Assembly (NCBI GenBank): GCA_029593915.1
Contig: CP046147.1
Coordinates: 2,775,001-2,839,000 of the forward strand
Direction of reading: 5' to 3'
Length of the DNA: 64,000 nucleotides
Source of the DNA: Candidatus Lucifugimonas marina
GTDB lineage: Bacteria > Chloroflexota > Dehalococcoidia > Lucifugimonadales > Lucifugimonadaceae
Position 1 is the stretch's first letter, and each line of letters begins with the position of its first letter. Of this stretch, positions 43,380 through 53,737 are shown piece after piece. Below the pieces are notes generated by a model. That model was not told the origin of the DNA and ran no database searches. It saw only the letters and a program-made list of their open reading frames with translations. The position numbers and the translations under genes were made by a program.

Positions 43380-46300
43380 GTGACCGACCAGTTCGTCCAT
43401 CTACACAACCACTCCGAGTATTCACTGCTCGATGGTTTCAGCAGATTAGACGATATGGTCAACAGAGCCGTTGAGCTTGGGCAACCAGCCATTGCGCTCA
43501 CCGACCACGGAAACCTTCACGGCGCAATCGACATCTACCAGTCGGCAACCAACGCCGGCATCAAGCCGATCATTGGTGTTGAAGGTTACGTCGCCGACGG
43601 ACCACGCGACGAGAAGAATCCTCAAAAGCGATTCCCGTTCCATATGACCCTGCTCGCGCAGAACCGTGCGGGCTATCAAAACCTCATGAAGCTGGTAACC
43701 GCTTCACACATTGAAGGTTTTTACTACCGCCCTCGAATGGATCGAGAGATTCTCGAAAAATATTCCGAGGGCATCATCGTGCTCTCCGGATGTCCTTCTG
43801 GCGAATTAGCTCGCTACATAAAAAATGGCGATATGGACGCCGCTAACGAAACTCTCGAGTGGTACGGCAACGTATTCCAAGACCGCTACTACCTCGAAAT
43901 GATGATGCACGAGCACGTGCCAGAGCAGGCTGAGATCAACGAAGCGATCATCCAGCTCAGCAACCAAACCGGCCTTCCTATGGTTGTAACTAACGACTCG
44001 CACTATGTCAGACGAGAGGATTCTGAAGCACAAGACATCCTCACATGCATCCAAACCAACTCCAATGTGAAAGACCCTAAACGTCTGCACATGGAAGACA
44101 CGTCGTACTACCTGCGAAGTGCCGCCGAGATGTACGCGGAATGGTCACACCTTCCGGAAGCGATTGAAAACACAGTCAAGATCGCTGAATCATGCGAGCT
44201 CGATCTCCAGTTTGGTCAAACTCTAGTTCCTCGGTACTCAACGCCTCAAAACAAGTCTTCCATGGATTACCTGAAAGAACTTTGTTACGAGGGTCTGAAA
44301 AAGCGTTTCGACAACAAACCAAGCGAAGAAGTTATCGAACGCCTAGAGTACGAACTAGGCATCATCGAAGAAACAAAATTCGCCGATTATTTCCTCGTTT
44401 GTTGGGACATCTTTAACTTCGTGAACGAACGAGGAATTCTCTCAGCCGTACGTGGTTCAGCAGCGGCGAGTCTCGTGCTGTACTGCCTCGAAGTAACTCA
44501 GATCGATCCAGTAGAGGCCGATCTTTTCTTCGAACGATTCCTGAACATCGAACGTCGTGAGATGCCAGATATCGATATGGACTTCGCCGACGACCGTCGT
44601 GCAGAAGTCATCCAGTACTGCGTCGATCACTACGGCTCCGATCACGTTGCACAGATCGTCACTTTCGGCACCCTCGGCGCTAAGGCTGCAATTCGCGACA
44701 CGGCTCGCGCACTCGCTCTACCGCTCGAGCTCAGCGACAAGCTCGCAAAAATGGTTCCGCTCACTCTCAACATCAAGTTGAAAGACGCAATCGATGAATC
44801 AACTGAGTTGCAGGCTGAAATCAACCGGAATAGAGATGCACGTGACCTAATCGAGATGGCGCAACGTCTTGAAGGATCAGTACGAAGTTCAGGCACTCAC
44901 GCGGCCGCTGTGGTTATCGCCGAAGAGCCACTAACTGAATACGTCCCGCTCCAACGCCCGAAAAGCGGAGACGAAGATTCCAGTCCGGTAACCCAATACT
45001 CCATGAACCCCGTCGCAGACGTCGGGCTTCTCAAGATGGACTTCCTCGGACTGGCAAACCTGTCGATTCTCGACCAATGTGTAAAGCTGATCGCAGAAAC
45101 CACCGGCGAACACATGGGCGTTTACGATGTACCGGTCGATGATCAAAGAGCGTTCCAGATTCTCGGAGAAGGCGATACTTTAGGCGTATTCCAACTCGAA
45201 TCTGAAGGCATGCGCAAGAACATCAAACTGCTCAAGCCTACGACCATTAATGACTTAGCAGCGATGATCGCGCTGTATCGACCGGGCCCAATGGAACACA
45301 TCGGCACGTTCATCGATGCCAAACACGGCCGTGCTGAAATCACATACCCGCACGAAGACCTACGTGAACTTCTAGAGCCAACTTACGGCGTCCTTGTATA
45401 TCAAGACCAGGTCATGCTTATCGCACAGGCGTTTGGCGGCTACACGCTCGGTGAAGCCGACATCCTGCGTAAGGCAATGGGTAAGAAGAAGGCATCGGTC
45501 ATGAAGGCCGAGCACGAAAAGTTCTCAAAAGGTGCGCTCGAAAAAGGCTACACGCAGGAACAGGCCGACACCGTCTTCAAGTTGATGGAGCCGTTCGCCG
45601 GTTATGGATTCAACAAGGCACACGCTGTTTCCTACGCCTACATTGCTTACTGGACAGCATATTTCAAAGCCAACTACCCGACCGAATACATCGCAGCCGT
45701 ACTAGATTCCGCCTCTGGAAATCCTGAAAAAGTCGGACTCGCCATTCGCGAGGCGTCACGACTCAACATAACGATCAAACCGCCAAGCATTAACTATTCA
45801 CGCTCTGGATTCACTATTGAGCGTGATGCCGACGGCAACGACGCAATCCGATTCGGTATGGCTGCGGTCAAAAACGTTGGAGCAGCCGCAATCGATCCAA
45901 TTGTCGAACTACGACAGGCAGCAGGTCAGTTCAAGGATATTGAAGACATCTGCCGGCGTGTCGATTCAAAATCGCTAAATCGCCGGACTCTTGAAAGCCT
46001 AATTCGAGTAGGTGCATTCGATGAATTCGGAGGACGCGGCAATCTCCTTGAATCGGTTGATCGAATAATCGCTGCTATTCAGCGTCAAACAAAACTACGC
46101 GACTCCGGTCAAACCTCAATGTTCGACATGCTCGGTGAGTCAGTCCCAGCACCAATGGTCGAGATTGAAATTGTGGAAACCGACGACACCACCGATCAGG
46201 AACGTGTCATATGGGAACGTGATCTTCTTGGTGTTGAACTGACACAGAGCCCGTTCACACGAGAAATGCGCCAGCAGCCCGACAACATCGTGGTTTTCGC

Positions 46301-47135
46301 TGCAGATATTTCTCCTGACATGTCAGGTCAAAAACGAGCGGCATTGGGACAGGTCAACAACATTCGCGAATTGACCACCAAGCGAGGCGATAAATTCCTC
46401 TCGCTCAATCTAACGCTGCTTGACGGCGATATCGAAATGGTCGTGTGGCCAAATATTCTCGAACAAACCCCAACTCTTTGGGAGAACGGAAACTTTGTTT
46501 CTGTATCTGGCGAAGTTCGCGAGCGTTTCGGAAGAGTTTCTCTTTCTGTTGAAACCGCCAGTGAATACCAGCTCAAGGCGGAAGGCCAAGCCGAATCTGA
46601 AGCCGAGGCGAAGCGAAACGAACCTGCTCCAGTTGTAAGAGCCGGATTCAATGAAGCAAGCGAACCTCGCCCCGTACTGAACGATCCTGTGCAACACGTT
46701 CAACCGACCGCAAAACCAAGCCCAACGCCCGATCAAGGGTCGGCAGCTCCTGCACATCAAGCAAACGGCACGTCAACACCAAACTACAAAACTCCGGTTG
46801 AACAAATTGTTGAACCGGTCATCGAGGAAACTCCACTGACAACCGAATCCGCCGCTCCGAACGACACTGATTTGAACATCGCCACACAGAACGGTGGTCC
46901 AGTTCTAGTTCGTGTCAAAGAAACAGGCGATGCAGCCGATGACAAATATCGTCTCGAAGACATAATGCGTCTGTTCGTTGAGTTTTCCGGCTCGGATCCT
47001 GCAATTTTGGAGATCGAAACAGGCGGAAAGATCGTCCGACTGAACATGCCGTTCAAGGTTCAGTCCGGCGCCCGACTAACCGACCGTCTGCACGAACTGC
47101 TCGGCAACGGCTCTGTCCGCTCCGCAGCCATATAG
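43380..47135 (+). CDS. dnaE: DNA polymerase III alpha subunit
   Basis: 1,251 residues from a GTG. The N-terminal PHP domain begins FVHLHNHSEYSLLDGFSRLD with metal-binding His residues (ALTDHGNLHG). The catalytic centre includes VRGSAAASLVLYCLEVT and PDIDMDFADDRRAEVIQYC with the polymerase Asp pair (about residues 398-402). Finger residues YRPGPMEHI and GYGFNKAHAVSYAYIAYWTA follow, then an HhH region, an OB-fold (DGDIEMVVWPNILEQTPTLW) and a long low-complexity linker (about 1065-1160). A C-terminal ligand-like domain ends the protein. It replicates the chromosome. Length and order match full-length DnaE1-type proteins. Confidence 0.97.
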   Translation: MTDQFVHLHNHSEYSLLDGFSRLDDMVNRAVELGQPAIALTDHGNLHGAIDIYQSATNAGIKPIIGVEGYVADGPRDEKNPQKRFPFHMTLLAQNRAGYQNLMKLVTASHIEGFYYRPRMDREILEKYSEGIIVLSGCPSGELARYIKNGDMDAANETLEWYGNVFQDRYYLEMMMHEHVPEQAEINEAIIQLSNQTGLPMVVTNDSHYVRREDSEAQDILTCIQTNSNVKDPKRLHMEDTSYYLRSAAEMYAEWSHLPEAIENTVKIAESCELDLQFGQTLVPRYSTPQNKSSMDYLKELCYEGLKKRFDNKPSEEVIERLEYELGIIEETKFADYFLVCWDIFNFVNERGILSAVRGSAAASLVLYCLEVTQIDPVEADLFFERFLNIERREMPDIDMDFADDRRAEVIQYCVDHYGSDHVAQIVTFGTLGAKAAIRDTARALALPLELSDKLAKMVPLTLNIKLKDAIDESTELQAEINRNRDARDLIEMAQRLEGSVRSSGTHAAAVVIAEEPLTEYVPLQRPKSGDEDSSPVTQYSMNPVADVGLLKMDFLGLANLSILDQCVKLIAETTGEHMGVYDVPVDDQRAFQILGEGDTLGVFQLESEGMRKNIKLLKPTTINDLAAMIALYRPGPMEHIGTFIDAKHGRAEITYPHEDLRELLEPTYGVLVYQDQVMLIAQAFGGYTLGEADILRKAMGKKKASVMKAEHEKFSKGALEKGYTQEQADTVFKLMEPFAGYGFNKAHAVSYAYIAYWTAYFKANYPTEYIAAVLDSASGNPEKVGLAIREASRLNITIKPPSINYSRSGFTIERDADGNDAIRFGMAAVKNVGAAAIDPIVELRQAAGQFKDIEDICRRVDSKSLNRRTLESLIRVGAFDEFGGRGNLLESVDRIIAAIQRQTKLRDSGQTSMFDMLGESVPAPMVEIEIVETDDTTDQERVIWERDLLGVELTQSPFTREMRQQPDNIVVFAADISPDMSGQKRAALGQVNNIRELTTKRGDKFLSLNLTLLDGDIEMVVWPNILEQTPTLWENGNFVSVSGEVRERFGRVSLSVETASEYQLKAEGQAESEAEAKRNEPAPVVRAGFNEASEPRPVLNDPVQHVQPTAKPSPTPDQGSAAPAHQANGTSTPNYKTPVEQIVEPVIEETPLTTESAAPNDTDLNIATQNGGPVLVRVKETGDAADDKYRLEDIMRLFVEFSGSDPAILEIETGGKIVRLNMPFKVQSGARLTDRLHELLGNGSVRSAAI

Positions 47136-47222
47136 TGATAACCCGTCGCCAGCCGGCGATCCCAAACATGTCGAGTTCGTAATCACCAGCAAGACTAGCC
47201 ACCAAACAAACGGAGCGATGTC

Positions 47223-47492
47223 GTGAACTGGGAAGTACTTACAACAGCACCTGACCAACTCATCGCTGAATCATGGTGCGGCCTGATAAGGGCAGCCGGA
47301 ATCGAATGCAGGCTCCAACCGGGCGACGCCGTAGGCTTCATGGGAGTCTCAGTATTTCCTGTGAGGCTTATCGTGCACCAAGCCGACGTAGAGCTAGCCC
47401 AATCGGTTCTAGATTCCTACGTGGCAGAAGATGAATCTCAAGAAGATTTCGAGAGCGGGAACACCGAGCCCGACGATCCACAGTCGATCTAA
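47223..47492 (+). CDS. DUF2007-like small protein
   Basis: 89 residues. WEVLTTAPDQLIAESWCGLI, AGIECRLQPGDAVGFMGVSV and LIVHQADVELAQSVLDSY match the DUF2007 (putative signal-transducing) fold: a short alpha/beta protein in which a GxxxA-type helix is followed by a ligand-like loop. The acidic tail (EDESQEDFESGNTEPDD) is variable. It lies 87 bases after dnaE and may share its transcript. The stop codon overlaps the end of the convergent methyltransferase gene. Function is unknown. Confidence 0.7.
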   Translation: MNWEVLTTAPDQLIAESWCGLIRAAGIECRLQPGDAVGFMGVSVFPVRLIVHQADVELAQSVLDSYVAEDESQEDFESGNTEPDDPQSI

Positions 47493-48013
47493 CGATCAGT
47501 CTCTAAAGCCAGTAGCTGTGATTTCAGCGGCAATCCTGCGCCACCAAATCCATGCAGTGCACCCGTCGAACTAACCACACGGTGGCACGGAACTAACAAA
47601 GCAAGCTTGTTCCTGGCCATCGCCTGACCAGCACCACGTGCGGCCTTCAAATTTCCAGCCTGTTCCGCCAGCCAGCCATAACTACGAGTTTCACCGGCGG
47701 GAATCGTTCGACACGCATCCCAAGCTTTCCTGAAAAAAGGTGTTGCCGATCTTGTATCGATTGGAATATCCGCCAGGTCTATCGGTTCACCCGCGCAATA
47801 ATCAGAAATTAGAACTCTCGCATCAGCATATTCGTCAGGGGCGTGTTCAGCGCCATGAATTTCGGGCTGAACGCGGTCAAGCGCAGTCTCAGGCGCATCT
47901 TCGGGAAGACTTGCTCGAACAATACCGTGATCACTGCCAACAATGGCGACCCAACCCATATCGGTCTCAAAAACATCGTAAGTAAGTCGCTGTTGTTTTT
48001 CGTTTTTCGCCAA
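47489..48013 (-). CDS. ogt: Methylated-DNA-[protein]-cysteine S-methyltransferase
   Basis: 174 residues from a TTG at 48013, one base after the stop of the transglutaminase gene and preceded by AGGGG. A longer frame to 48037 is possible. The C-terminal domain has TPFFRKAWDACRTIPAGETR, the recognition helix (ARGAGQAMARNKLALL) with the Arg finger, and the active-site VPCHRVVSSTGALHGFGG. The N-terminal domain is short and poorly conserved, as in Ogt. It removes O6-alkyl groups from guanine by transfer to Cys. The gene is the last of the MoxR/DUF58/transglutaminase group. Symbol by homology only. Confidence 0.9.
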   Translation of the reverse strand: MAKNEKQQRLTYDVFETDMGWVAIVGSDHGIVRASLPEDAPETALDRVQPEIHGAEHAPDEYADARVLISDYCAGEPIDLADIPIDTRSATPFFRKAWDACRTIPAGETRSYGWLAEQAGNLKAARGAGQAMARNKLALLVPCHRVVSSTGALHGFGGAGLPLKSQLLALETDR

Positions 48014-48014
48014 C

Positions 48015-50837
48015 CTAAGTACCCCTGCCCTCACCAAGCTCTGGCCCGATTCCGCCGATCTGACGAATCCGATAAGCGATCAAAGCTCGTGCCACTCGAC
48101 GCCATGCCCGGTCAAGATCTTTTGCACGCTCATCCTCTTCGTCGCCGCGCTCAGAAGCACCCGCATAGATTTGACGCTGATACTCCAGCGCTATGTAATT
48201 AGCATGCTCGCTCGCAGCTAGCGCTCGTTCGCCTAGTATCTCGGCGAACTCAAGCGCCGTTTCGTTTGGTCGACGCTTAATGCCCAACACTGAAGCTACT
48301 CGATTCATCCGAGCGTAGGCCCTGGTCGGAGCATCCATACCGCGAAGACTCAACCTCCAAATCAGCATCATCACGGCAGCTAATCCAACGACTGCGCCCA
48401 ACCACGCAAACGGTCGCCACGGGAATACGAACTGATCTGAAGTAACTTCATCATCCGAGATAGGGAACTGCCCACCGGCTTCTCTCGATTCACGAGCGAG
48501 CCGTTCAAGATCAGCAATATCTTGGATGAAATCGGGATCGTCTTCGGCGGCGCCAATTCCACCAGCGGCAAACGGATCACCACCAGCGATTGAAGGCGAG
48601 AGTCGACCACGATCAATGGTCTGATCTCCCGGAGTCATTTCGTAGTCGATCCAACCGTATTCAGGGAAGTAAACCTGCGTCCAACCATGACGATCTTCGT
48701 CCCTAATCAGGAACAACCCAGCGTCAGGAACATACTCGCCGGATCCCCAGCCTGCGACGAACCTTGCCGGAACACCCACTGATCGTAATAGAACCGCCCC
48801 AGAAGAACCGAAGTACTGACTGTAGCCCTTGATCTTGGAAGAATCGCAATTTGGTTCGACACTCGAACACGGCTCACTTTGAGTTTGGAAGAGGAAGTAG
48901 AAAATCCCGTCAACACCGAACTCTGGTCCTTGAATTTCGAGTGAATACTCCTGTTGCCTCAATAAGGCTTTTATTGCTTCAGCTTTCTCAAATGGAGTTT
49001 CAGCGCCAGCATCTCTGATTATTTGCGATGCGAGCAGTCCGACCTGCTCCGGAAGTGAATTAGGCAGTTGTAGATATCGATCAGTGATCCAGGTCGGATA
49101 GTCGCTACCAGCTTCGTTCAACTGATCATCGCTGGCTAACGACACGAATGTTTGAATCGAGAACGTGTCGTCCTTGGAAATCTCTTCAGAAAGCCGAACC
49201 CCTACCTGCTGAATCGGTGACGCACGTTCAATATCAAGTCGAGTCGCCAGACCGCCCTGTGACTCGGTCACAATCTCTATCGAAATCTGATCCCATTCAA
49301 CCTGTCGAGATTCTGAACTCAATGGAAGCAGAATTGTTTCGAATTTTTCCTCCACGGCGTCCGGGTCATTCTCATCGATCTCGACTCTGGTGACAATCTG
49401 CTCTTCGCCTGTGGAATCGGCTGCTCTGAGTGCAGTAAGGACCTCTTCTACCAGTTCAGGCTCGACGAGATTCTGGTTGCGGAGTCGTGTCGACTGGAAG
49501 GAGTCGATTGGCACAAGATCACCCAGAGCAAATCGAACTGCGAATGCCAAATCTCTCAGGTCGGCTGGGAGTTCACTAATACCTGAAACCGAACCGGTAA
49601 GAGGCACACGCCACTCAAGCGGATTTAGCACCTGAACAGTCGTTTCTCTATCGACCGAGAAGACGGCTCCCACAGGTACAACTGTGCTCGTATCTACCAG
49701 CGGAACATAAACCTGCGAAATTCGTTCACGCTCAAGTTCTGTCGGCGCAAGCGTCAGCGCCGAACGTGGCGACGCTTCAACTCTTGTGTTGGGGTCAGTG
49801 AGCCAACCTTCTGAACTGTACTGCTGATAAACACGACCTGCATAAGGCAGAACGTACTTGGATCTAATCCACATCAACGGCTCGTCAGTAAGTTCAATCG
49901 ATCCGCCAAACGCCATCGTTTGCGATGGGGTTCCAAATAACTCGCTACCGCCCGGACCATCGACACCTGCAAGCAATCTATTTGCAGGCTCTTGAAGTGC
50001 ATAGAAAGGCGCTCGGAAAATGTCCCAAGTATCGTGAACTTGCTCGGATCGCGGCTCCCATATCGGCAGAAGAGCGCTCAACAAAACAATCGGCAAAGCG
50101 AATAGCAGTCCTTCTTGAACTGTCGACCAAGCAAGATGGCGGGAATACTCGATTCCTTGATTTCGCCAACGCTCGATTCGCTTCACGGTCGTCAGATGTG
50201 CAAATAGTGCTATTCCACCCACGAGGAACAAGAAGAAAGTGTGTTCGTGTTCTCCGTGGCGGTAGCTCAAGTTGGTTAGGATGACCAACGCCAAAAGAAC
50301 GGTTGGCAACCACGGAGTTCTAAACTTAAAAGTTAGAGCGGTGACGCCGTAACCAACAATCCAAGATGCCGTCATGAACATCAAAGCAAACGGCACAGTA
50401 TCGGTGCTGATACCGCCCGACTGCGCAGCGGTTATCCAAGATGAAAATCTGGCAAACCCATCTATCGATCTAGCGAAAGGGTCACCGCCGCTTGCCTGTG
50501 CTGTTCCTTGCCACAACACCACAAAGAACCCAAGCCCTATGGCATAGACAATCGTCAAAAACCAATTGAAATTCAGCTTTGAAACTACAAACGCCGCAAA
50601 CGTTCCAAATAACAGCGTAGGGATAACCGAAGGCAGATCGCCCCACCCGGCAAGCTGAACCGACCAGCCCACGTTCGTCATCATCCAGATCAGAATCGCC
50701 AAGCTCACCCAGTCGTATGCGGGCGCGAACTGAGATAGTCGATCCGTAATCGATTCGAATAGCCCTGCTGAATACGCTCGTTCCTCAGCTGATGGCGGTC
50801 CGGGAACGTTGTTCAAGAAATCGGTGGTGGTACTCAT
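48015..50837 (-). CDS. TgpA-like membrane transglutaminase-domain protein with Cys-to-Ser change
   Basis: 940 residues. About seven N-terminal helices (residues 40-275), then a long periplasmic part, a transglutaminase core at about 640-760 and one helix near 835 (WLGAVVGLAAVMMLIWRLSL), followed by a cytosolic DUF4129-like tail. The core reads IKGYSQYFGSSGAVLLRSVG, VPARFVAGWGSGEY, RDEDRHGWTQVYFPEYGWID and TPGDQTID. The catalytic Cys of GYCxxFA is Ser (codon AGT). The His is kept. It forms an operon with DUF58 and MoxR (4-base ATGA overlap with DUF58), the usual bacterial trio of unknown biochemical role. Enzymatic activity is doubtful. Confidence 0.88.
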   Translation of the reverse strand: MSTTTDFLNNVPGPPSAEERAYSAGLFESITDRLSQFAPAYDWVSLAILIWMMTNVGWSVQLAGWGDLPSVIPTLLFGTFAAFVVSKLNFNWFLTIVYAIGLGFFVVLWQGTAQASGGDPFARSIDGFARFSSWITAAQSGGISTDTVPFALMFMTASWIVGYGVTALTFKFRTPWLPTVLLALVILTNLSYRHGEHEHTFFLFLVGGIALFAHLTTVKRIERWRNQGIEYSRHLAWSTVQEGLLFALPIVLLSALLPIWEPRSEQVHDTWDIFRAPFYALQEPANRLLAGVDGPGGSELFGTPSQTMAFGGSIELTDEPLMWIRSKYVLPYAGRVYQQYSSEGWLTDPNTRVEASPRSALTLAPTELERERISQVYVPLVDTSTVVPVGAVFSVDRETTVQVLNPLEWRVPLTGSVSGISELPADLRDLAFAVRFALGDLVPIDSFQSTRLRNQNLVEPELVEEVLTALRAADSTGEEQIVTRVEIDENDPDAVEEKFETILLPLSSESRQVEWDQISIEIVTESQGGLATRLDIERASPIQQVGVRLSEEISKDDTFSIQTFVSLASDDQLNEAGSDYPTWITDRYLQLPNSLPEQVGLLASQIIRDAGAETPFEKAEAIKALLRQQEYSLEIQGPEFGVDGIFYFLFQTQSEPCSSVEPNCDSSKIKGYSQYFGSSGAVLLRSVGVPARFVAGWGSGEYVPDAGLFLIRDEDRHGWTQVYFPEYGWIDYEMTPGDQTIDRGRLSPSIAGGDPFAAGGIGAAEDDPDFIQDIADLERLARESREAGGQFPISDDEVTSDQFVFPWRPFAWLGAVVGLAAVMMLIWRLSLRGMDAPTRAYARMNRVASVLGIKRRPNETALEFAEILGERALAASEHANYIALEYQRQIYAGASERGDEEDERAKDLDRAWRRVARALIAYRIRQIGGIGPELGEGRGT

Positions 50838-52261
50838 TGCTCACCTACCGGTTCTGATTCAACTTCTGAGGCCACCCCATTCACCGATTCAAAAGGTTCA
50901 GCATGAACTCGTGCTGATGCCTGACGCAACCCATCAAACTCCCCACCAACTGAGTTCAGCAGTGCACTGGCAATAGAATCGCCGCGAGCCAGCGGATATG
51001 TCGATACACCCGTCGCCACAAGATGATCCAAAGCATCGCCGTTCGAATCGCCACCGAACGAAGCACGATCTATCAAAACCGTGCTCACTCGAACGCCACG
51101 CCTCACAAGTCCACCGAGCGCATCAACCCACGGACCATCTCCCGCCGATGTAATAACCACCAGCGAAGTATTTTGGCCAAGATCTCGTTCAAGTTCAGAG
51201 AGAGTTTCAAGAATGGTCACATCGCCAACAGGTTTGCTCGAAGCAATATGCCGCATGACCTGCTCTCGCTGATGAGCCGATCGCTCGGGCATAGCGAATA
51301 ACGACTTACTGCCGTGGGATGCGTAGCCAACAGGCAAAAATCCTCGGCTGTAACGGTCGATAACCGATGCTGCGACGGTAGCTCCAACTTCGTCAGTCGA
51401 TTCCCCGTCTACCTCAGCCACTGAATCGATGTGTTGATCGAACAACACCCACATATCGCTCGAAGAACCCTGATCAAACTGCTTCACCATCAGCTCACCA
51501 GTTCGAGCAGTCGATAGCCAGTGAATTCGTCCAAGTGCATCACCCGCCTCATACTCTCGAACCGAAGCAACATCCGTGCTCAACACGCGAGCCCGCTGCC
51601 GACGGGAGTTGTCACCGACCAGGTGAATAGAAGGCGAGGCAAAGTCAGGAATATCAACGATCTTCGGGTAAACAAGAACCGATTCCTGCCCACCAAAAAC
51701 AATTTCCTGAGGAAACATACTGAACGGGTCAGACGTCCGAGCAACGAGCGGACCAACGCTATATTCGCCACGACGAGTCACCCGACCCGACATCTCAAGG
51801 CGGTCGAACGTGATCATCAAGCCAAGACTCGCAACCTGCTTGAAACTTACTCCGGGAAGATCAGTTCTATCCTCAACCTCAACCCACGCTTTCGGAGTTC
51901 CGCCCTTATTTCTGAGAATCACTGTTTCCGAAATCGAATCACCGACCGTGTACGGACCCTTTGGTCGTTCAACTTCGGCGGTCATCTGTTCCGAACTACT
52001 CTTCGCCCAAAACCAGCCTGCTAACAGCAATATTCCAAGTGCGTAGTAAAGACGTACCGAAAGATCGAACCCTGTCGCCATCCCAGTTAGGAATTCGAGC
52101 ACCATAACGACAAGAATCCCGTAGAGAACCGGATTCTTTCGCAAGCGTCGACCCGCACGCCGAGTTCGCCCACTCACCTCGGAAGATGGTGGAGCTTCAA
52201 CCTGACTGTTAGTTGACTTAAAAGAACGGAGCATAAGTTCCGAAAAGCTCCCCGCACCCAT
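50834..52261 (-). CDS. DUF58 domain protein
   Basis: 475 residues, with a nine-codons-shorter start also possible. Two adjacent hydrophobic segments (NPVLYGILVVMVLEFLTGMA and LYYALGILLLAGWFWA, residues 44-85) are followed by a beta-rich domain. The DUF58 signature VREYEAGDALGRIHWLSTAR with LMVKQFDQ comes at about 235-265, then a vWA-like region (MWVLFDQHIDS). It partners MoxR ATPases and transglutaminase proteins. The group is thought to act in assembling or maturing envelope or periplasmic complexes. The stop overlaps the next gene's start by 4 bases. Confidence 0.92.
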   Translation of the reverse strand: MGAGSFSELMLRSFKSTNSQVEAPPSSEVSGRTRRAGRRLRKNPVLYGILVVMVLEFLTGMATGFDLSVRLYYALGILLLAGWFWAKSSSEQMTAEVERPKGPYTVGDSISETVILRNKGGTPKAWVEVEDRTDLPGVSFKQVASLGLMITFDRLEMSGRVTRRGEYSVGPLVARTSDPFSMFPQEIVFGGQESVLVYPKIVDIPDFASPSIHLVGDNSRRQRARVLSTDVASVREYEAGDALGRIHWLSTARTGELMVKQFDQGSSSDMWVLFDQHIDSVAEVDGESTDEVGATVAASVIDRYSRGFLPVGYASHGSKSLFAMPERSAHQREQVMRHIASSKPVGDVTILETLSELERDLGQNTSLVVITSAGDGPWVDALGGLVRRGVRVSTVLIDRASFGGDSNGDALDHLVATGVSTYPLARGDSIASALLNSVGGEFDGLRQASARVHAEPFESVNGVASEVESEPVGEQ

Positions 52262-52311
52262 TCGGATCCAACGTCCAACCGACGTGCGTTAGGGAGTATT
52301 AGGGTGGAGAA

Positions 52312-53274
52312 CTAAGATCTTCGAACGCTAGCACCCGGCACTGAAACCTGATTCAGCACATCGGCGATAACTGTTTCCTGAGTGACTTCGCGCATTCGTG
52401 CCGAAGGTGTAAGCAACACTCGGTGTGCAAGAGTCGCAACTGCAATCGCTTTAATATCGTCAGGCACAACGTAATCGCGTTCCTGAAGCAGGGCATAAGC
52501 TTTTCCGCCCTTCATCAAATTGATCGAAGCTCGAGGCGAAACACCAAGTGCAGCTTCCGGATGAAGTCGGGTGGCGTTCGCAATTTCAACGATGTACTGC
52601 TTCACCAAAGCATCAATATATACATCGTCAGCCTCCGCTTGCAGCTTCGCTATATCCTCGGGAGTACACACCGGCTTCAACTCATCGATCGGATCGAGGT
52701 GCTCTCGGCGATCCATAATCGCCACTTCTTGCTCCGCATCCGGGTAGCCAAGCGAAACACGCATGAAGAATCTATCGAGCTGTGCTTCTGGAAGCGGGAA
52801 TGTTCCTTCGTACTCGATAGGGTTTTGAGTTGCCAGAACCATAAACGGACTCGGCAATTCACGAGTAGTGCCTTCAACAGTTACCTGCTGCTCGCCCATC
52901 GCCTCGAGCAGTGCAGACTGTGTCTTTGGTGTCGCACGATTGATCTCGTCTGCCAGTACGATCTGCGCCATAATCGGCCCAGGACGGAACTCGAAATTAC
53001 CCGTCTTCTGATTGAAAACTGAAGCACCGGTAACATCGCTCGGGAGCAAGTCGGGAGTGAACTGCATCCGCCGATAATCACAACCAGTGGAAGTTGCAAT
53101 CGAACGAACAAGCATCGTTTTACCAACGCCCGGAACGTCTTCGATAAGAACATGGCCGTTGCAAATTAGTGCAACCAGCGCAAGCTCGACGGTATCGCTT
53201 TTGCCGACAATTACCTTGCTGACGTTTTCTATCAGCGAATTGGCAAGCGATTTTGAATCAGCCGTAAGAGTCAA
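52312..53274 (-). CDS. MoxR-family AAA+ ATPase
   Basis: 320 residues from a TTG at 53274, supported by GGGAG six bases upstream and by typical MoxR length. The open frame continues upstream through a tRNA-Val gene and cannot be real there. Walker A EDVPGVGKTM (47-56), Walker B IVLADEINRATPKTQSALLE, sensor-1 VLATQNPIEYEGTFPLPEAQ and sensor-2 region GVSPRASINLMKGGKAYAL are all intact. MoxR ATPases act as chaperones that insert or activate partner complexes, usually through vWA proteins. First of moxR-DUF58-transglutaminase-ogt, directly downstream of a tRNA cluster. Confidence 0.93.
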   Translation of the reverse strand: MTLTADSKSLANSLIENVSKVIVGKSDTVELALVALICNGHVLIEDVPGVGKTMLVRSIATSTGCDYRRMQFTPDLLPSDVTGASVFNQKTGNFEFRPGPIMAQIVLADEINRATPKTQSALLEAMGEQQVTVEGTTRELPSPFMVLATQNPIEYEGTFPLPEAQLDRFFMRVSLGYPDAEQEVAIMDRREHLDPIDELKPVCTPEDIAKLQAEADDVYIDALVKQYIVEIANATRLHPEAALGVSPRASINLMKGGKAYALLQERDYVVPDDIKAIAVATLAHRVLLTPSARMREVTQETVIADVLNQVSVPGASVRRS

Positions 53275-53398
53275 TGATGTCTCCCTGTCTGCCGTGCTCG
53301 ATCTGTGATCAGATCCAATCAGCCCATCGTGTTCCAGTTCATTGAACCAGGTAAGAAATTTGTTACAGGCCAATTCATCAAGCAATCGAAGTAAAGTT

Positions 53399-53475
53399 TG
53401 GTGGGCGATGTAGGATTCGAACCTACGACCCCCTGCTTGTAAGGCAGGTGCTCTAACCAACTGAGCTAATCGCCC
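53399..53475 (-). tRNA. tRNA-Val (anticodon TAC), copy 1
   Basis: Full cloverleaf on the minus strand: GGGCGAT/ATCGCCC acceptor, GCTC/GAGC D stem, CCTGC-CTTACAA-GCAGG anticodon arm, T stem GTAGG/CCTAC perfectly paired, CCA encoded (53399-53401). The T stem differs at one position from copy 2 at 53994. Confidence 0.97.
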
Positions 53476-53737
53476 AAACATGCTGGTAAATGATCCATCT
53501 GCCCGTCCGTAGCTACGTGAGTAACCACTACACGGATTCAAATGTCCGAATTCGGACTCATCATCAACCAGTTCTTCGATTGTCGAAATATGACCTTCGT
53601 TTATCGCGAGCGCCGATTCTACACGGCGAACACACAGAACGATCAGTCATATTTTCCGGCGATGCCTGCAGACCTAGGGTCACTGGCATCAATAGCGCCC
53701 CAAAAATTTTAATTATTCGGGGCGCCAAGAGAGAATA

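Noticed and set aside
52312..53541. Longer MoxR start reaching 53541
   Set aside because: The extra codons run through the tRNA-Val gene at 53399-53475; a TTG at 53274 has a ribosome site and gives the usual MoxR length.
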